Translations under genes and position numbers: made by a program
Notes under the pieces: generated by a model
What the model was told of the DNA's origin: nothing
The model's database searches: none
The model's input: only the letters and a program-made list of their open reading frames with translations
Shown: positions 42,901 to 45,960 of the stretch, piece by piece
Numbering within the stretch: the first letter of the stretch is position 1
Layout of the letters: every line of letters begins with the position of its first letter
Source of the DNA: Ypsolopha sequella
Lineage: Eukaryota > Arthropoda > Insecta > Lepidoptera > Ypsolophidae
NCBI GenBank assembly: GCA_934047225.1
Contig: OW203983.1
Span: 3,100,001-3,164,000, forward strand
Length of the DNA stretch: 64,000 bases
Direction: 5' to 3'

Positions 42901-43610
42901 AAAAAATATCTCTTTTAATGGAGGCATTTTGAACATTTAAAAAATTTTCAAATTTTGATTTTCACCTTTTTTGGGCAAACCTTATGTGTACGCCTACAAT
43001 ACACAATCTGAAAGAAATCGTTCTAAGAGATAAGACCTCCCATTGTCGCCTTAATGTACTAAACTTTGTATCGTCTTTTTTTGTTTTTTTTTTTTTATTT
43101 CGGTGCACAATGTTAATACACATAAATATCCTTCCACTGTTATCAAGCTATGTACAGGGGCTTTGCCGCGTAATTCTCATTTGTATCAGCTTCAAGCAAA
43201 TGCATGCGAAATTCAACGCGTGCAAAAGAGATGGCATGTTAGGCGGGCGTCGTCGCACGCACGTCAAATTTCAATCTCAAGTTGATGTTGATGAAAATGA
43301 GAATTACGCGGTAGACCTACTGGTCGTGGCACGATTTTTGACTGCTCGGCGAAAGTGTTGGGAGACTAGCGCATGTGTTCATTCGCGCACAAAATTACCA
43401 AGTGCGATAGAGAAAAAATGACTAGCGCATTCAAGGTCAGACGTCATAAACCGTGCCGCTACAGTATATGTTAAAGCAGGATGTAATGATATTGTCGTGT
43501 TCCAGAGCGACGTGTGGGCGTTCGGCGTGCTGCTGTGGGAGATCGCGACGTACGGACTCTCGCCGTACCCCGGCGTCGACCTCGCCGACGTATACCACAT
43601 GCTCGAGAAG
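12864..43610 (+). CDS. Abl: Abl tyrosine-protein kinase, partial, 8 exons
   Basis: Non-receptor tyrosine kinase that phosphorylates cytoskeletal and signalling proteins downstream of axon-guidance and adhesion receptors. Eight exons join in frame (phases 1,2,1,0,0,1,0,0) into 507 codons. Order: [10 protein letters not shown] start with a myristoylatable Gly2; [13 protein letters not shown] linker; SH3 (ALYDF ... WCEAH ... GWVPSNYV); SH3-SH2 connector; SH2 ([19 protein letters not shown]); SH2-kinase linker; kinase with GGGQYGDV P-loop, VAVK lysine, alphaC Glu, IITEFM gatekeeper Thr, HRDLAARN loop, DFG, activation-loop Tyr in DDTYTAHAG, and [12 protein letters not shown]. The sequence follows fly Abl closely as I remember it. 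The C-lobe end and F-actin-binding tail are missing because the next exon is not found by 64000. Introns are about 12.7, 2.0, 3.6, 0.07, 4.8, 4.5, 1.6 and >20 kb and are packed with transposons. Confidence 0.97.
13000..13600. other. Intron 1 sequence, nothing recognised
   Basis: No gene or clear mobile element. It includes TTTTATTTTATTATTTC-type simple sequence and an AAACGAAACGAAA stretch. Confidence 0.5.
13601..13965. repeat. 202-bp tandem duplication with internal perfect palindrome
   Basis: ATAACAAAGATAGAGCAGG starts at 13601 and again at 13803, and the two units are almost identical until 13965. Each contains GAAGGCCATGGCGGTA and its exact complement separated by 16 bases, flanked by GGTTAGGTTAG-type words. 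GAGCGAGCGAAGCGAGC words also repeat within each unit. The near-identity suggests a recent duplication. Confidence 0.85.
14030..14115. repeat. Poly-C repeat block, copy 3
   Basis: CTACGCATCTCCGGCAGGCG is followed by GGGGGG and a C-run broken by T. Related to 330-490 and 1375-1520. Confidence 0.45.
14145..14330. repeat. Degenerate copy of the 43.9-kb fold-back MITE
   Basis: AATAATAAAGCTGATTTTGA plus AGG..TTTTAGTTT resembles 43905-43950, but the right arm has decayed. The following bases to 14480 hold no gene. Confidence 0.4.
14484..14800. repeat. Tandem duplication, second unit with a 60-bp deletion
   Basis: TTCGACACGTACACTTCAAT starts unit 1 near 14486 and TTCGACACGTACACACTTCA starts unit 2 near 14669. 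Both continue with CAAATACATTTTTAAATTGC and end with GATGAGGGACAACATnGTA. Unit 2 lacks about 60 bases in the middle. Confidence 0.75.
14850..15006 (+). pseudogene. HARBI1/PIF-Harbinger transposase C-terminal fragment
   Basis: A frame from about 14880 to the TAA at 15004-15006 reads [16 protein letters not shown], then [17 protein letters not shown]. The 'CVLHN' core after a hydrophobic segment is characteristic of the C-terminus of Harbinger-type DDE nucleases. Only about 40 codons are readable, without the catalytic acids. The neighbouring tandem duplication may be part of the same decayed element. Confidence 0.5.
15010..16060. other. Intron 1, no gene; LINE-like simple tail at 15565
   Basis: AGTTCAATTCAATTCAATTT near 15565 looks like the inverted 3' tail of a LINE. 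The rest is unassigned. Confidence 0.4.
16075..16492 (+). mobile_element. Jockey-clade LINE, 3' end of ORF2
   Basis: A + frame to the TAG at 16364-16366 contains [26 protein letters not shown] and [15 protein letters not shown], followed by RLKRHTI. This is the C-terminal signature of Jockey-type reverse transcriptase proteins (LWGTAS.SN...QR.Q...LR.I..APWY.....IH..L.IPTV). A roughly 100-base 3' UTR ends in a run of about 18 A at 16472-16490. It is 5'-truncated, as usual for LINEs. Confidence 0.85.
16493..17260. other. Intron 1, nothing recognised
   Basis: No coding signal or repeat boundary that I can support. Confidence 0.45.
17262..17345. repeat. Common lepidopteran repeat (AAAAAAGGAGGAGGTTCTCA)
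   Basis: AACTTCAAAAAAGGAGGAGG followed by TTCTCAATTCGGC is a word I know from many lepidopteran introns, probably from a LINE 3' region. Ends are not defined and recognition is from memory. Confidence 0.4.
18363..18606 (-). mobile_element. Hammerhead-containing fold-back insertion in mariner
   Basis: A 244-bp insertion flanked by a 14-bp direct repeat, GAAGATTTTGAACA (18349-18362 and 18607-18620). The mariner sequence makes the empty site clear. TCTTGTAAATAAAA at the left end is repeated inverted at about 18537-18551 (TTTTATTTACAAGA), with a tail of about 55 bases after it. On the minus strand at 18454-18420 lies a hammerhead-like motif. A long target duplication together with a short tail suggests retrotransposition rather than cut-and-paste. 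Confidence 0.75.
18420..18454 (-). ncRNA. Hammerhead-ribozyme-like motif (18.4 kb)
   Basis: Reading the minus strand: stem I AGC, core CUGACGA, one extra U, stem II GUUA-UUA-UAAC, GAA, stem III/loop ACCGGU, cleavage-site C, stem I GCU. All invariant core bases are present. Stem I is only 3 bp in this minimal form. Activity is untested. Confidence 0.55.
18827..19057 (+). mobile_element. Harbinger-type MITE, copy 1 (TSD CTG)
   Basis: The terminal repeats start CCCCCCTATTCTGTATCTTT and end ATACATAATAGGCCCG. They pair for about 55 bases, down to GATGATAG and CTATCATC. CTG flanks both sides (18824-18826, 19058-19060). 3-bp CWG/TWA duplications are typical of PIF/Harbinger. A second copy is at 53869-54122 in inverted orientation. 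Confidence 0.8.
19353..19506 (+). mobile_element. 154-bp MITE, copy 1
   Basis: Starts GTCTACCGCGTAATTCTGAT and ends with its complement. The middle contains CAACGCGTGCAAAAGAGATG and GGCGGGCGTCGTCGCACGC. Two more copies are at 43161-43316 and 44932-45077. No transposase. The open frame across it is incidental. Confidence 0.8.
19964..20551. mobile_element. Harbinger-like non-autonomous element (TSD TTA)
   Basis: TIRs of about 40 bases start AGCTCTGGTTTCCTCCAAAA and continue GCGGTGGCGACATTTAACGG, with the inverted copy at the right end. TTA flanks both sides. A short acidic frame ([17 protein letters not shown]) may be a decayed ORF. The TTA duplication and length fit PIF/Harbinger. Confidence 0.75.
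21020..21110 (+). pseudogene. THAP-domain N-terminal exon fragment
   Basis: ATG at 21020 opens [17 protein letters not shown], then a stop, then FHGITFHT before a donor-like AC|GTAAGT. THAP zinc fingers begin with 'MPSCAv.GCknr' and continue '.ISFHrFP', with C2CH ligands; the first two Cys are present. It is probably the first exon of a P-element-like or other THAP transposase that has decayed. No later THAP residues are visible. Confidence 0.5.
21262..21356. repeat. Inverted repeat
   Basis: GCCACAAACTTATCTGTTCC and its complement GGAACAGATAAGTTTGTGGC lie about 55 bases apart, a 20-bp perfect hairpin stem. Confidence 0.6.
21585..21770 (-). mobile_element. RTE-type LINE 3' end
   Basis: The minus strand contains GGATGACCGCCGGGAGTGGC, AAGGCTTATGTCCAGCAGTG and GACG..GATGGATGG. 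The 'CTTATGTCCAGCAGTGGAC' word is the familiar 3' end of RTE-like LINEs in Lepidoptera and other insects. The C-terminal frame fragment matches this only loosely. 5'-truncated. Confidence 0.6.
21839..22095. mobile_element. Small TIR element (TGGTCATCAGAT ends)
   Basis: GGTCATCAGATCATAATAAAC near 21841 is matched inverted by GTTTAATCTGATGACC near 22077, with an imperfect TIR of about 20 bases. Confidence 0.45.
22194..22803. mobile_element. MITE with 30-bp TIRs (TSD TA)
   Basis: The left end ATGCCCGTTTTCACTAACCT is the exact inverse of the right end AGGTTAGTGAAAACGGGCAT, with further pairing GTGACGC/GCGTCAC. TA flanks both ends. The interior shares degenerate words with 1612-1740 (GTAACAGCC, GAGCTGCTAATTT). 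Confidence 0.8.
22804..23640. other. Intron 1, no gene; lepidopteran LINE-like tail at 23425
   Basis: TACGGAACCCTAGTTACGCG and GACTCGCACTTGGCCGG at 23420-23465 form a word widespread in lepidopteran introns (from memory). A C-run lies at 23273-23285. The rest is unassigned. Confidence 0.4.
23645..24095 (+). repeat. Interspersed repeat R, copy 1
   Basis: Runs from AATGAACAGCGCCACCTGTT through GTTCAGTAGTTTCGGAGATA to the CAGACAGACAGACAG run. An inverted copy occupies 63610-64000 and a partial inverted copy is at 39745-39985. It looks like LINE-derived sequence common in Lepidoptera. No coding frame. Confidence 0.65.
24177..24200 (-). ncRNA. Decayed hammerhead-like motif without stem II
   Basis: The minus strand reads UGA-CUGAUGA-UCC-GAA-AUAUA-UCA. 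Core and stem I (UGA/UCA) are kept but stem II is gone. Judged to be a fossil of the same family as the 33.1-kb motif. Confidence 0.35.
24910..25055 (+). CDS. Possible first exon of a mobile-element protein (unknown)
   Basis: ATG at 24910 opens an acidic N-terminus ([14 protein letters not shown]) followed by [18 protein letters not shown] and [13 protein letters not shown]. It runs to a donor-like TTAT|GTAAGA in phase 1. The 'LLP.KSK.KY...Y..F' pattern is like the start of SAM-like domains in tyrosine-recombinase elements of the Crypton type, but this is weak. No second exon was found. It could also be a decayed host exon. It sits inside Abl intron 1. Confidence 0.25.
25643..25802 (+). CDS. 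Abl: Abl exon 2 (Gly/Ala-rich linker)
   Basis: Acceptor TGTTGTGCAG, donor CAG|GTAGGG. Encodes [20 protein letters not shown], which matches insect Abl, followed by a low-complexity Gly/Ser/Ala stretch of about 25 residues with the repeated unit GSGAAGG, then SFDTAN. The PLPHIP part resembles a PxxP ligand (inference). Confidence 0.93.
25935..26550 (+). mobile_element. LINE fragment with reverse-transcriptase motif and AAAT-rich tail
   Basis: The frame at 25940-26164 contains [20 protein letters not shown] and FADDT, reverse-transcriptase motifs 4 and 5 (the usual YADD reads FADD here). A stop and an internal deletion follow. The 3' end is AATAAATAAATAAATGAAAT. 5'-truncated and dead, located in Abl intron 2. 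Confidence 0.85.
26603..26664. repeat. Perfect 24-bp inverted repeat
   Basis: TGTCAAAAGTGACCCAAATT plus GTTT is followed 13 bases later by its exact complement. Origin unknown. Confidence 0.65.
26901..27166. mobile_element. Palindromic MITE (TACAAGGTGACTTTTTGATC ends)
   Basis: Two arms of about 105 bases pair almost completely (TACAAGGTGACTTTTTGATC against GATCAAAAAGTCACCTTGTA, then TCCAAATTCATACTGG, and so on to CGAAATTTC at the centre). It abuts the next MITE directly. Arm-like fragments also occur near 40505-40570 and 52090-52145. Confidence 0.8.
27167..27427. mobile_element. Palindromic MITE, second family, copy 1
   Basis: Ends are TAAGGTCTTTCAATTTAAAT and its complement. Arms of about 110 bases meet near GGTCCGATCAGCTGACTCAA. 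A second copy is at 44133-44386. Two palindromic MITEs lie head to tail here in Abl intron 2. Confidence 0.8.
27773..27891 (+). CDS. Abl: Abl exon 3 (SH3, first half)
   Basis: Acceptor GTGCGCAG, donor AAAG|GTACAC. Encodes [13 protein letters not shown], then [10 protein letters not shown] and NQLTLKKG, the start of SH3 including the ALYDF motif that lines the PxxP-binding groove. Confidence 0.95.
28051..28292. mobile_element. Hammerhead-containing palindromic insertion, nested in hAT
   Basis: A 242-bp insertion between direct repeats ATAGTAATATAAT (28038-28050, 28293-28305). Long arms (AAAAACGGCTCACCTCAATA ... CTGAAACTGGTCGGC) pair around a centre near 28130-28165. A tail of about 40 bases (CTCAAGTCTCATTTAATTC) follows the right arm. 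The same tail and left arm occur at 45133-45285. Confidence 0.75.
28172..28212 (+). ncRNA. Hammerhead-like motif (28.2 kb), core mutated
   Basis: GCC, then CAGAUGA (U4 to A in the core), AG, stem II GCAG/CUGC, U, GAA, ACUGGU, C, GGC. Stem I GCC/GGC is intact. The left palindrome arm carries a further diverged copy on the minus strand. Probably inactive. Confidence 0.4.
28971..29419. mobile_element. pogo/Tigger-like non-autonomous element (TSD TA)
   Basis: The left end CAGTACCCTCTCGGTAATCC and the right end ..GGACTAGCGAGAGAGTACTG are imperfect inverted repeats. Subterminal GGCGGATTA words are repeated on both sides. TA flanks both ends. 'CAGTA..CTCTCG.TAATCCG' ends are typical of pogo-like elements (from memory). 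Confidence 0.7.
29585..29810 (-). mobile_element. LINE 3' end with (AAATAG)n tail
   Basis: AAATAGAAATAGAAATAGTT followed by TATTTGCAATTAATG looks like the inverted 3' end of a LINE with a hexamer tail. No coding frame. 5' end not defined. Confidence 0.4.
29815..31020. other. Intron 3, no gene; two repeat pieces
   Basis: 30160-30260 has GGGTGTCCACATTCTGGAAA and several AAGTCAGG(G)AAA words, a familiar insect transposon end. 30465-30615 is a partial third copy of the 41.9/62.6-kb repeat (GGAAAGGCTGCAGG to GCACTTGCATTGAAAA). Confidence 0.5.
31023..31433 (-). mobile_element. TTAA-flanked MITE, copy 1
   Basis: Bounded by TTAAGGCGATATGTGAAAAA at the left and AATTTCGCATAGCCTCTTAA at the right. The interior matches 53262-53680 and 55893-56325 (ACACCCGTATTTT, TCAAACGAGGAG, TAGATATTGTTGAAACACA). 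TTAA at both ends is what piggyBac-type elements duplicate, but this is inference. It ends 75 bases before Abl exon 4. Confidence 0.7.
31509..31708 (+). CDS. Abl: Abl exon 4 (SH3 second half, SH2 start)
   Basis: Acceptor TGTGTTGCAG, donor CTG|GTGAGT, phase 0. Encodes [54 protein letters not shown] and INGSFL. The end of SH3, the connector and the first part of SH2 are contained. The next intron is only 71 bases. Confidence 0.97.
31780..32154 (+). CDS. Abl: Abl exon 5 (SH2 end, linker, kinase N-lobe start)
   Basis: Acceptor GCGGTTGCAG, donor AAG|GTATCT, phase 0, 125 codons. Opens with VRES, completing the FLVRES phosphotyrosine-binding motif whose Arg contacts the phosphate. Then come [62 protein letters not shown] (P-loop) and VAVKTLK (ATP-binding Lys). 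Confidence 0.97.
32324..32666. mobile_element. Long palindromic MITE
   Basis: Arms of about 135 bases: ACTGTAACATATAGCTAGGC on the left, matched by GCCTAGCTATATGTTACAGT on the right, with near-perfect pairing inward to CAGTCAATGCGAC/GTCGCATTGACTG. Loop of about 65 bases. In Abl intron 5, 170 bases after exon 5. Confidence 0.85.
33104..33146 (+). ncRNA. Hammerhead-ribozyme-like motif, best preserved (33.1 kb)
   Basis: Stem I CUUGA (33104-33108) pairs with UCAAG (33142-33146). Core CUGAUGA at 33109-33115, one extra C, stem II GGCCC/GGGCC with loop ACUAA, GAA at 33132-33134, stem III AU..AU, cleavage-site U at 33141. All core bases fit the hammerhead consensus except the inserted base. The downstream tail AAATAAAAAGCTAATA is shared with the 49.3-kb element. 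Orientation is sense to Abl, in intron 5. Confidence 0.6.
33222..34145 (+). repeat. Repeat Q, copy 1, interrupted by a LINE-like insertion
   Basis: Parts 33222-33449 and about 33835-34145 together match the inverted, uninterrupted copy at 50015-50520. It contains the palindrome GAGGCCCGAGGCGAAGCC..GGGCCTC and AAGTGGCCAGTATCATTTTT. Tandem AGCACGTTAACAATG words lie near 33985 and 34027. Confidence 0.8.
33450..33834 (-). mobile_element. Poly(A)-tailed LINE/SINE-like insertion
   Basis: About 385 bases beginning with a T-run (an inverted poly(A) tail) followed by CATTTTCCCACTAAGTGGAA plus AGGCAAAGGGATCTTA. The repeat copy at 50300 lacks it and so shows the empty site. A related end (CTCCAAGTGGGAAGGCAAAG) is at 45690. 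Confidence 0.7.
34400..34745. mobile_element. Palindromic MITE
   Basis: The left arm (GAAATAACAAAAAATTAGTA ... GATGGTACCGAAACAACACT) is inverted in the right arm (AGTGTTGTTTTGGTACCATC ... ). CTAGAAGTCGGC and GCCGACTTCTAG pair close to the centre. Confidence 0.8.
34790..35500 (+). pseudogene. Tc1-like transposase remnant
   Basis: The readable part, about 35120-35480, contains [37 protein letters not shown] and [13 protein letters not shown]. This is the second Asp (DNAR), the [11 protein letters not shown] signature carrying the third catalytic acid, and the C-terminus of Tc1-family transposases. An in-frame stop directly follows LWDS. Upstream, only debris remains: CACAAACTGATTGCCGCAAT occurs twice (34900 and 35052) and AAGGTCAGGTGGGTACACTA twice (34972 and 34995). 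N-terminal HTH domains are missing. Confidence 0.8.
35789..35912. repeat. 19-bp minisatellite
   Basis: CCGCTTTACTTTACTTTAG and CCGCTTGACTTTACTTTAG units alternate, about six copies, the last two shortened. Confidence 0.85.
35965..36318. mobile_element. Palindromic MITE (GGCGCTATAT ends)
   Basis: GGCGCTATATACTGAGACA near the left edge pairs with AGCATATAGCGCC at the right. The inner arms GATCAAGTAAATGCGTAGAT plus ATAGCAAATAACTATTTTTA pair almost perfectly with 36168-36285. Confidence 0.8.
36516..36889. mobile_element. hAT-type MITE with 8-bp TSD
   Basis: The element 36524-36881 begins TAGGGTTGCCAGATGTTCC and ends GGACATCTAGCAACCCTA. GTCAGGAT is duplicated exactly at 36516-36523 and 36882-36889. 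Subterminal GACCGGAC and CCGGACAGCC words. It ends about 100 bases before Abl exon 6. Confidence 0.85.
36984..37146 (+). CDS. Abl: Abl exon 6 (kinase N-lobe)
   Basis: Acceptor GTACGCAG, donor CGAG|GTGATC, phase 1. Encodes [19 protein letters not shown] (helix alphaC with the salt-bridge Glu), [20 protein letters not shown] and [14 protein letters not shown], which includes the gatekeeper Thr and the hinge. Confidence 0.96.
37325..37510 (+). mobile_element. tRNA-derived SINE
   Basis: The 5' part has an A-box-like TAGCTCAGGCGG and a B-box GGTTCAATTCC (37374-37384), spaced as in tRNA genes and polymerase III promoters. The 3' part has GTAAACATCGTGAGGAAACC, a word typical of lepidopteran SINE/LINE ends. 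Not a functional tRNA. Confidence 0.75.
37511..39740. other. Intron 6, no gene recognised
   Basis: AT-rich. GC-rich words CGCCGCGCCGCCGGAA (38762) and ACTGCCGCCGGAAACACGCT (39016) suggest a decayed repeat. GTGGCGTGCATAGAATTTTT at 38009 is a single end of the element found whole at 47821. Confidence 0.45.
39745..39985 (-). repeat. Interspersed repeat R, copy 2 (partial)
   Basis: Shares ATTGAAGAAAAGTAATAAAA plus ATAGAAAGGGGG and CGAAACTACTAAACGG with 63640-63760, and inverted with 23645-24095. Confidence 0.6.
40057..40270 (-). mobile_element. Fold-back element with hammerhead-like motif
   Basis: CTTGAATTAAAAACACTTGT plus ACTTA at the left is exactly inverted at the right (TAAGTACAAGTG ... TTCAAG). 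A second inner palindrome, CACTAGCTCTGAGCAAC..GTTGCTCAGAGCTAGTG, spans 40177-40243. The hammerhead-like motif lies between them on the minus strand. Confidence 0.7.
40101..40152 (-). ncRNA. Hammerhead-like motif with mutated core (40.1 kb)
   Basis: On the minus strand, stem I UUAAC..UUCCC pairs with GGGA-GUUAA, stem II GGA/UCC, then GAA-ACCGGU-U. The core reads UUGAAAA instead of CUGANGA, so two invariant bases are lost. Likely inactive. Confidence 0.35.
40735..41230 (-). mobile_element. LINE 3' end, minus strand
   Basis: The AAAGAAAGAAAGAAAAGAAA run at 40736 is the inverted tail. The minus strand near 41090-41220 encodes [20 protein letters not shown], the usual C-terminal 'fS..A..IWN.LP' block of CR1/L2-like or related reverse-transcriptase proteins. 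5'-truncated. Confidence 0.6.
41240..41546 (+). mobile_element. LINE-like 3' end with (TTTC)n tail before exon 7
   Basis: Ends with TCGGCAATAAATTCCGTTCC and TTCTTTCTTTCTTTCTTTC. It faces the preceding LINE tail to tail. The pyrimidine run lies 60 bases before Abl exon 7. Confidence 0.5.
41606..41877 (+). CDS. Abl: Abl exon 7 (catalytic and activation loops)
   Basis: Acceptor TTCTATACAG, donor AAG|GTACAT. Joined to exon 6 it reads [20 protein letters not shown]. Then come [20 protein letters not shown] (catalytic Asp and AARN of tyrosine kinases), [20 protein letters not shown] (DFG and activation-loop Tyr), and [17 protein letters not shown]. Confidence 0.97.
41895..42295 (+). repeat. Repeat S, copy 1
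   Basis: About 400 bases with a strong inverted match at 62573-62975. It contains ACACGAGTGTAGCGAGTGTT, TGTATCATACTACGTTTTTC, GGCTCAAAAG..CCAGAGCCGTTAAACAG (shared with the LINE tail at 12410) and GACTTTCTGTTCGGTTTTGA. It starts about 17 bases after the exon 7 donor. Confidence 0.8.
42300..43160. other. Intron 7, no gene recognised
   Basis: AT-rich. Two similar segments (GGTCCACnA..GATAATACATTTTTnTTG..) near 42545-42600 and 42800-42840 suggest an old tandem duplication. Confidence 0.4.
43161..43316 (+). mobile_element. 154-bp MITE, copy 2
   Basis: Same orientation as 19353-19506 and about 95 percent alike by eye. The first bases are changed (TTGCCGCGTAATTCTCAT). It lies about 190 bases before Abl exon 8. 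Confidence 0.8.
43506..43610 (+). CDS. Abl: Abl exon 8 (kinase C-lobe)
   Basis: Acceptor CGTGTTCCAG, donor AAG|GTACAC, phase 0, 35 codons. Encodes [35 protein letters not shown]. The expected next segment (GYRMERP...) was not found up to 64000. Confidence 0.96.
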
Positions 43611-43763
43611 GTACACTCTTTCTACACACATTTATATCTAATATACGCCCGATCATTGCCATGCTTCTACTCAGTGCCGCCGTAGTTAGGGTAATTGGTC
43701 AGATAACAACAATTGTGCCACGAAAAGAAGTATATGAAGTCTTTCAATGTATATTGAATTAGT

Positions 43764-43887
43764 TAAAATAAATATAATATGTTACAAATGTCATAAAATG
43801 ACTCCATTTTATGACATTTGTAACAAATTATATTTATTTTAACTAATTCCACTGAGGCCGACATCAAAAGTCGAAATATATCTGGAA
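43764..43887 (+). mobile_element. Palindrome followed by hammerhead-like motif
   Basis: AATTAGTTAAAATAAATATA ... GTCATAAAATG pairs with CATTTTATGAC ... TATATTTATTTTAACTAATT, arms of about 42 bases. The hammerhead-like motif follows at 43847. The design is the same as at 28.1, 40.1 and 48.9 kb. Confidence 0.65.
43847..43887 (+). ncRNA. Hammerhead-like motif (43.9 kb)
   Basis: Stem I UUCCA (43847-43851) pairs with UGGAA (43883-43887). Core CUGAGGC (changed at the G8-A9 part), one extra C, stem II GAC/GUC, GAA, AUAUAU, C. The 5-bp stem I differs in sequence from that at 33.1 kb but is fully paired. Confidence 0.45.
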
Positions 43888-43907
43888 GTAATCATTCTGA
43901 TAATAAA

Positions 43908-44068
43908 GCCGATTCTGAAGGCTTTAATTTTAGTTTTAGTGCTGTCAAGACTTAAATTTTTCCAAAGTAATTTAGCTTCTGTTCTTAACACTTATGAACT
44001 ATTTTGCAATGATGAAAATTTAGTTTTGACAGCACTAAAACTAAAATTAAAGCCTTCAGAATCGGCTA
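43908..44068. mobile_element. Fold-back MITE (AGCCGATTCTGAAGGCTTTA)
   Basis: Arms of about 55 bases: AGCCGATTCTGAAGGCTTTA and its complement, continuing through TTTTAGTGCTGTCAA. Partial relatives at 14145 and 58650. Confidence 0.8.
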
Positions 44069-44132
44069 CAATGTGTTTTTATAGATATATATAATTTAAA
44101 CTAAATAAAAAACAAATAAGTTTTCTTTAATA

Positions 44133-44386
44133 TTTAATTTATATTGAAAGTAATTTAGGATGTGATTCAGTATCGTTAATACATCACATTCCACTGCAAA
44201 GTACTTTTTTTTGCGCAAACTTTTTCTTCACTTGTCCATACAAATTGAGTCAGCTGATCGGACCACTTTGTACTGAGAAGTGAAAAAAAAGTTCGCGCAA
44301 AAAAAAGTCTGCAGTGGAATGTGATGTATTAACGATACTGAATCACATCCTAAATTACTTTCCATTTAAATTGAAAGACCTTGTAT
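44133..44386. mobile_element. Palindromic MITE, second family, copy 2
   Basis: Matches 27167-27427: ATTGAAAGTAATTTAGGATG, CACTGCAAAGTACTTTTTTT, CAGCTGATCGGACCACTTTG. Confidence 0.8.
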
Positions 44387-44931
44387 AAAACAGGTCGATT
44401 TACTCGTTATCATTAGCAATATATGTTATGTTACCGGCCAAACCTGATTTTAGGACAAACTAGTTTGGCCTAGGCCAAATAGTTTTGGGTTTGTCATAAA
44501 ATACGAAGGTTATATCATTACCTTCTGACCAAGCCTACCGGCTCTCTTCTGCGCTTCAGGACTTTCGAAATACTAGTTTGACCTTATGTCCTAAAATGAG
44601 GTTTGGGCGGTAACATACCTATAACGTCATCATATCGTAGGATTAGGTATTTTACAATTTGCCTAGGCATATCGATATTCTGTCATAACTACCGACAGAG
44701 TCCGCTCCACTCTTGTTTCGCTCGGTTCCTGAAATATATTTACATACATGTAAACCTGACACGCTCCTCGTCGCCATTATTTTTGACTTCTGGTGAAAGA
44801 TTTTCGGTTTTATACTTGAAAATTTGCCGGATTGTACAAAATGAGGACGGTTCAGCTAGTTTTATACAAAATGTTTTATGTAGGGTACGGCAGTTAATTG
44901 GTTTTATCCAGCGACCATCGGGTCTACCGCG
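44387..44931. other. Intron 8, inverted words only
   Basis: TGTTACCGGCCAAACCTGAT plus TTTAGGACA and TGTCCTAAAATGAGGTTTGG plus GCGGTAACA form an inverted pair at 44431-44613, a probable MITE. The rest is unassigned. Confidence 0.5.
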
Positions 44932-45077
44932 TAATTCTGATTTTCATCAACATCAACTTGGGATTGAAATTTGTCGTGCGTGCGACGACGCCCGCCTAAC
45001 ATGCCATCTCTTTTGCACGCGTTGAATTTCGCATGCATTTGCTTGAAGTTGATACAAACCAGAATTACGCGGTAGAC
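44932..45077 (-). mobile_element. 154-bp MITE, copy 3
   Basis: Inverted relative to the other two copies. GTCTACCGCGTAATTCTGAT at both ends. Confidence 0.8.
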
Positions 45078-45132
45078 TCGCATTACTTAATGTTCGCATA
45101 TACTTCGCGTACACTTTACAGACATTAGATTA

Positions 45133-45290
45133 TTGCAAAACGGCTCACCTCAATAAGTATTTTAGATCGGGATAGCCGACCAGTTTCAGCAGATTCAGAC
45201 TGCCTTCTTCTGGGCGAGTGAAGACGCTTCCGCGACGACGTTGCGTCTCGCACAATAATCATGTCTTATCCGCAAGTTTCATTCAATTCG
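45133..45290 (-). mobile_element. Relative of the 28.05-kb hammerhead element
   Basis: AAAACGGCTCACCTCAATAA and the tail AATCATGTCTTATCCGCAAG match 28060 and 28257. It lacks the right palindrome arm. A hammerhead-like motif (GCC-CAGAAGA-AG-GCAG/CUGC-U-GAA-ACUGGU-C-GGC) lies at 45215-45175, with two core changes. Confidence 0.6.
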
Positions 45291-45685
45291 ATAATTAAAT
45301 TATTTCTTACCTTTTTAAAATGGAACTTAGTATATTATCTATTCATAATGGTGTTTGATAAAGATACGATGAGGGATTAAATCAAAACAATTTGTTGTTA
45401 CTGAAATCGTAATCAGAGACCTTTAAAATTATTTTATATTTGAGATATACATTATTAATTACTATTAATTAAGTTTATATATACATAAAAGATAGTGACA
45501 TCCATCGCTTTGGATACTCTTAATAGTAGATTGTTATACGAGTTCATAAAACGACCCATATTGCCTGAGTTAGAGGTAATATGGCTCGTTCAACACTCTA
45601 ATTTTCACTTCGATTGCGGAGAAGTGAAACAGTATTATTTCATCATCACTGGATGACATATTTAACCTTCAGTAACTAAATCAAC

Positions 45686-45960
45686 TGTTTTTTTTTAATC
45701 TTTCTCCAAGTGGGAAGGCAAAGGGAACTTACCCAATACAATCATGTCTAAATAATCTAAATAAATAATTAGACATGCATGTCTTTTTATTTATTTTATA
45801 TTATCTCTCCTTGAAGTCACTGTATATATCCTTGAGCATCATCTGAAGCTCCCGTCCTGTCAGTTCGCGCTAATATGATTTAATCTTATCGCGAACATTA
45901 TTGAGTTTCAAAAAGTTGTATATGAAGTTGACCAGTGTATCCCGTCAAAAACATAAAATG
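45686..45960 (-). mobile_element. Poly(A)-tailed LINE/SINE-like 3' end
   Basis: The T-run at 45689 is followed by CTCCAAGTGGGAAGGCAAAG plus GGAACTTACCC, related to the insertion at 33450. It faces minus, truncated. Confidence 0.5.

Noticed and set aside
42984..43421. 145-codon + open frame
   Set aside because: Most of it crosses the 154-bp MITE; the same peptide segment appears in the other copies of that MITE in unrelated contexts.
44603..45025. 140-codon + open frame
   Set aside because: The C-terminal part is the MITE at 44932 and the rest has no recognisable domain.
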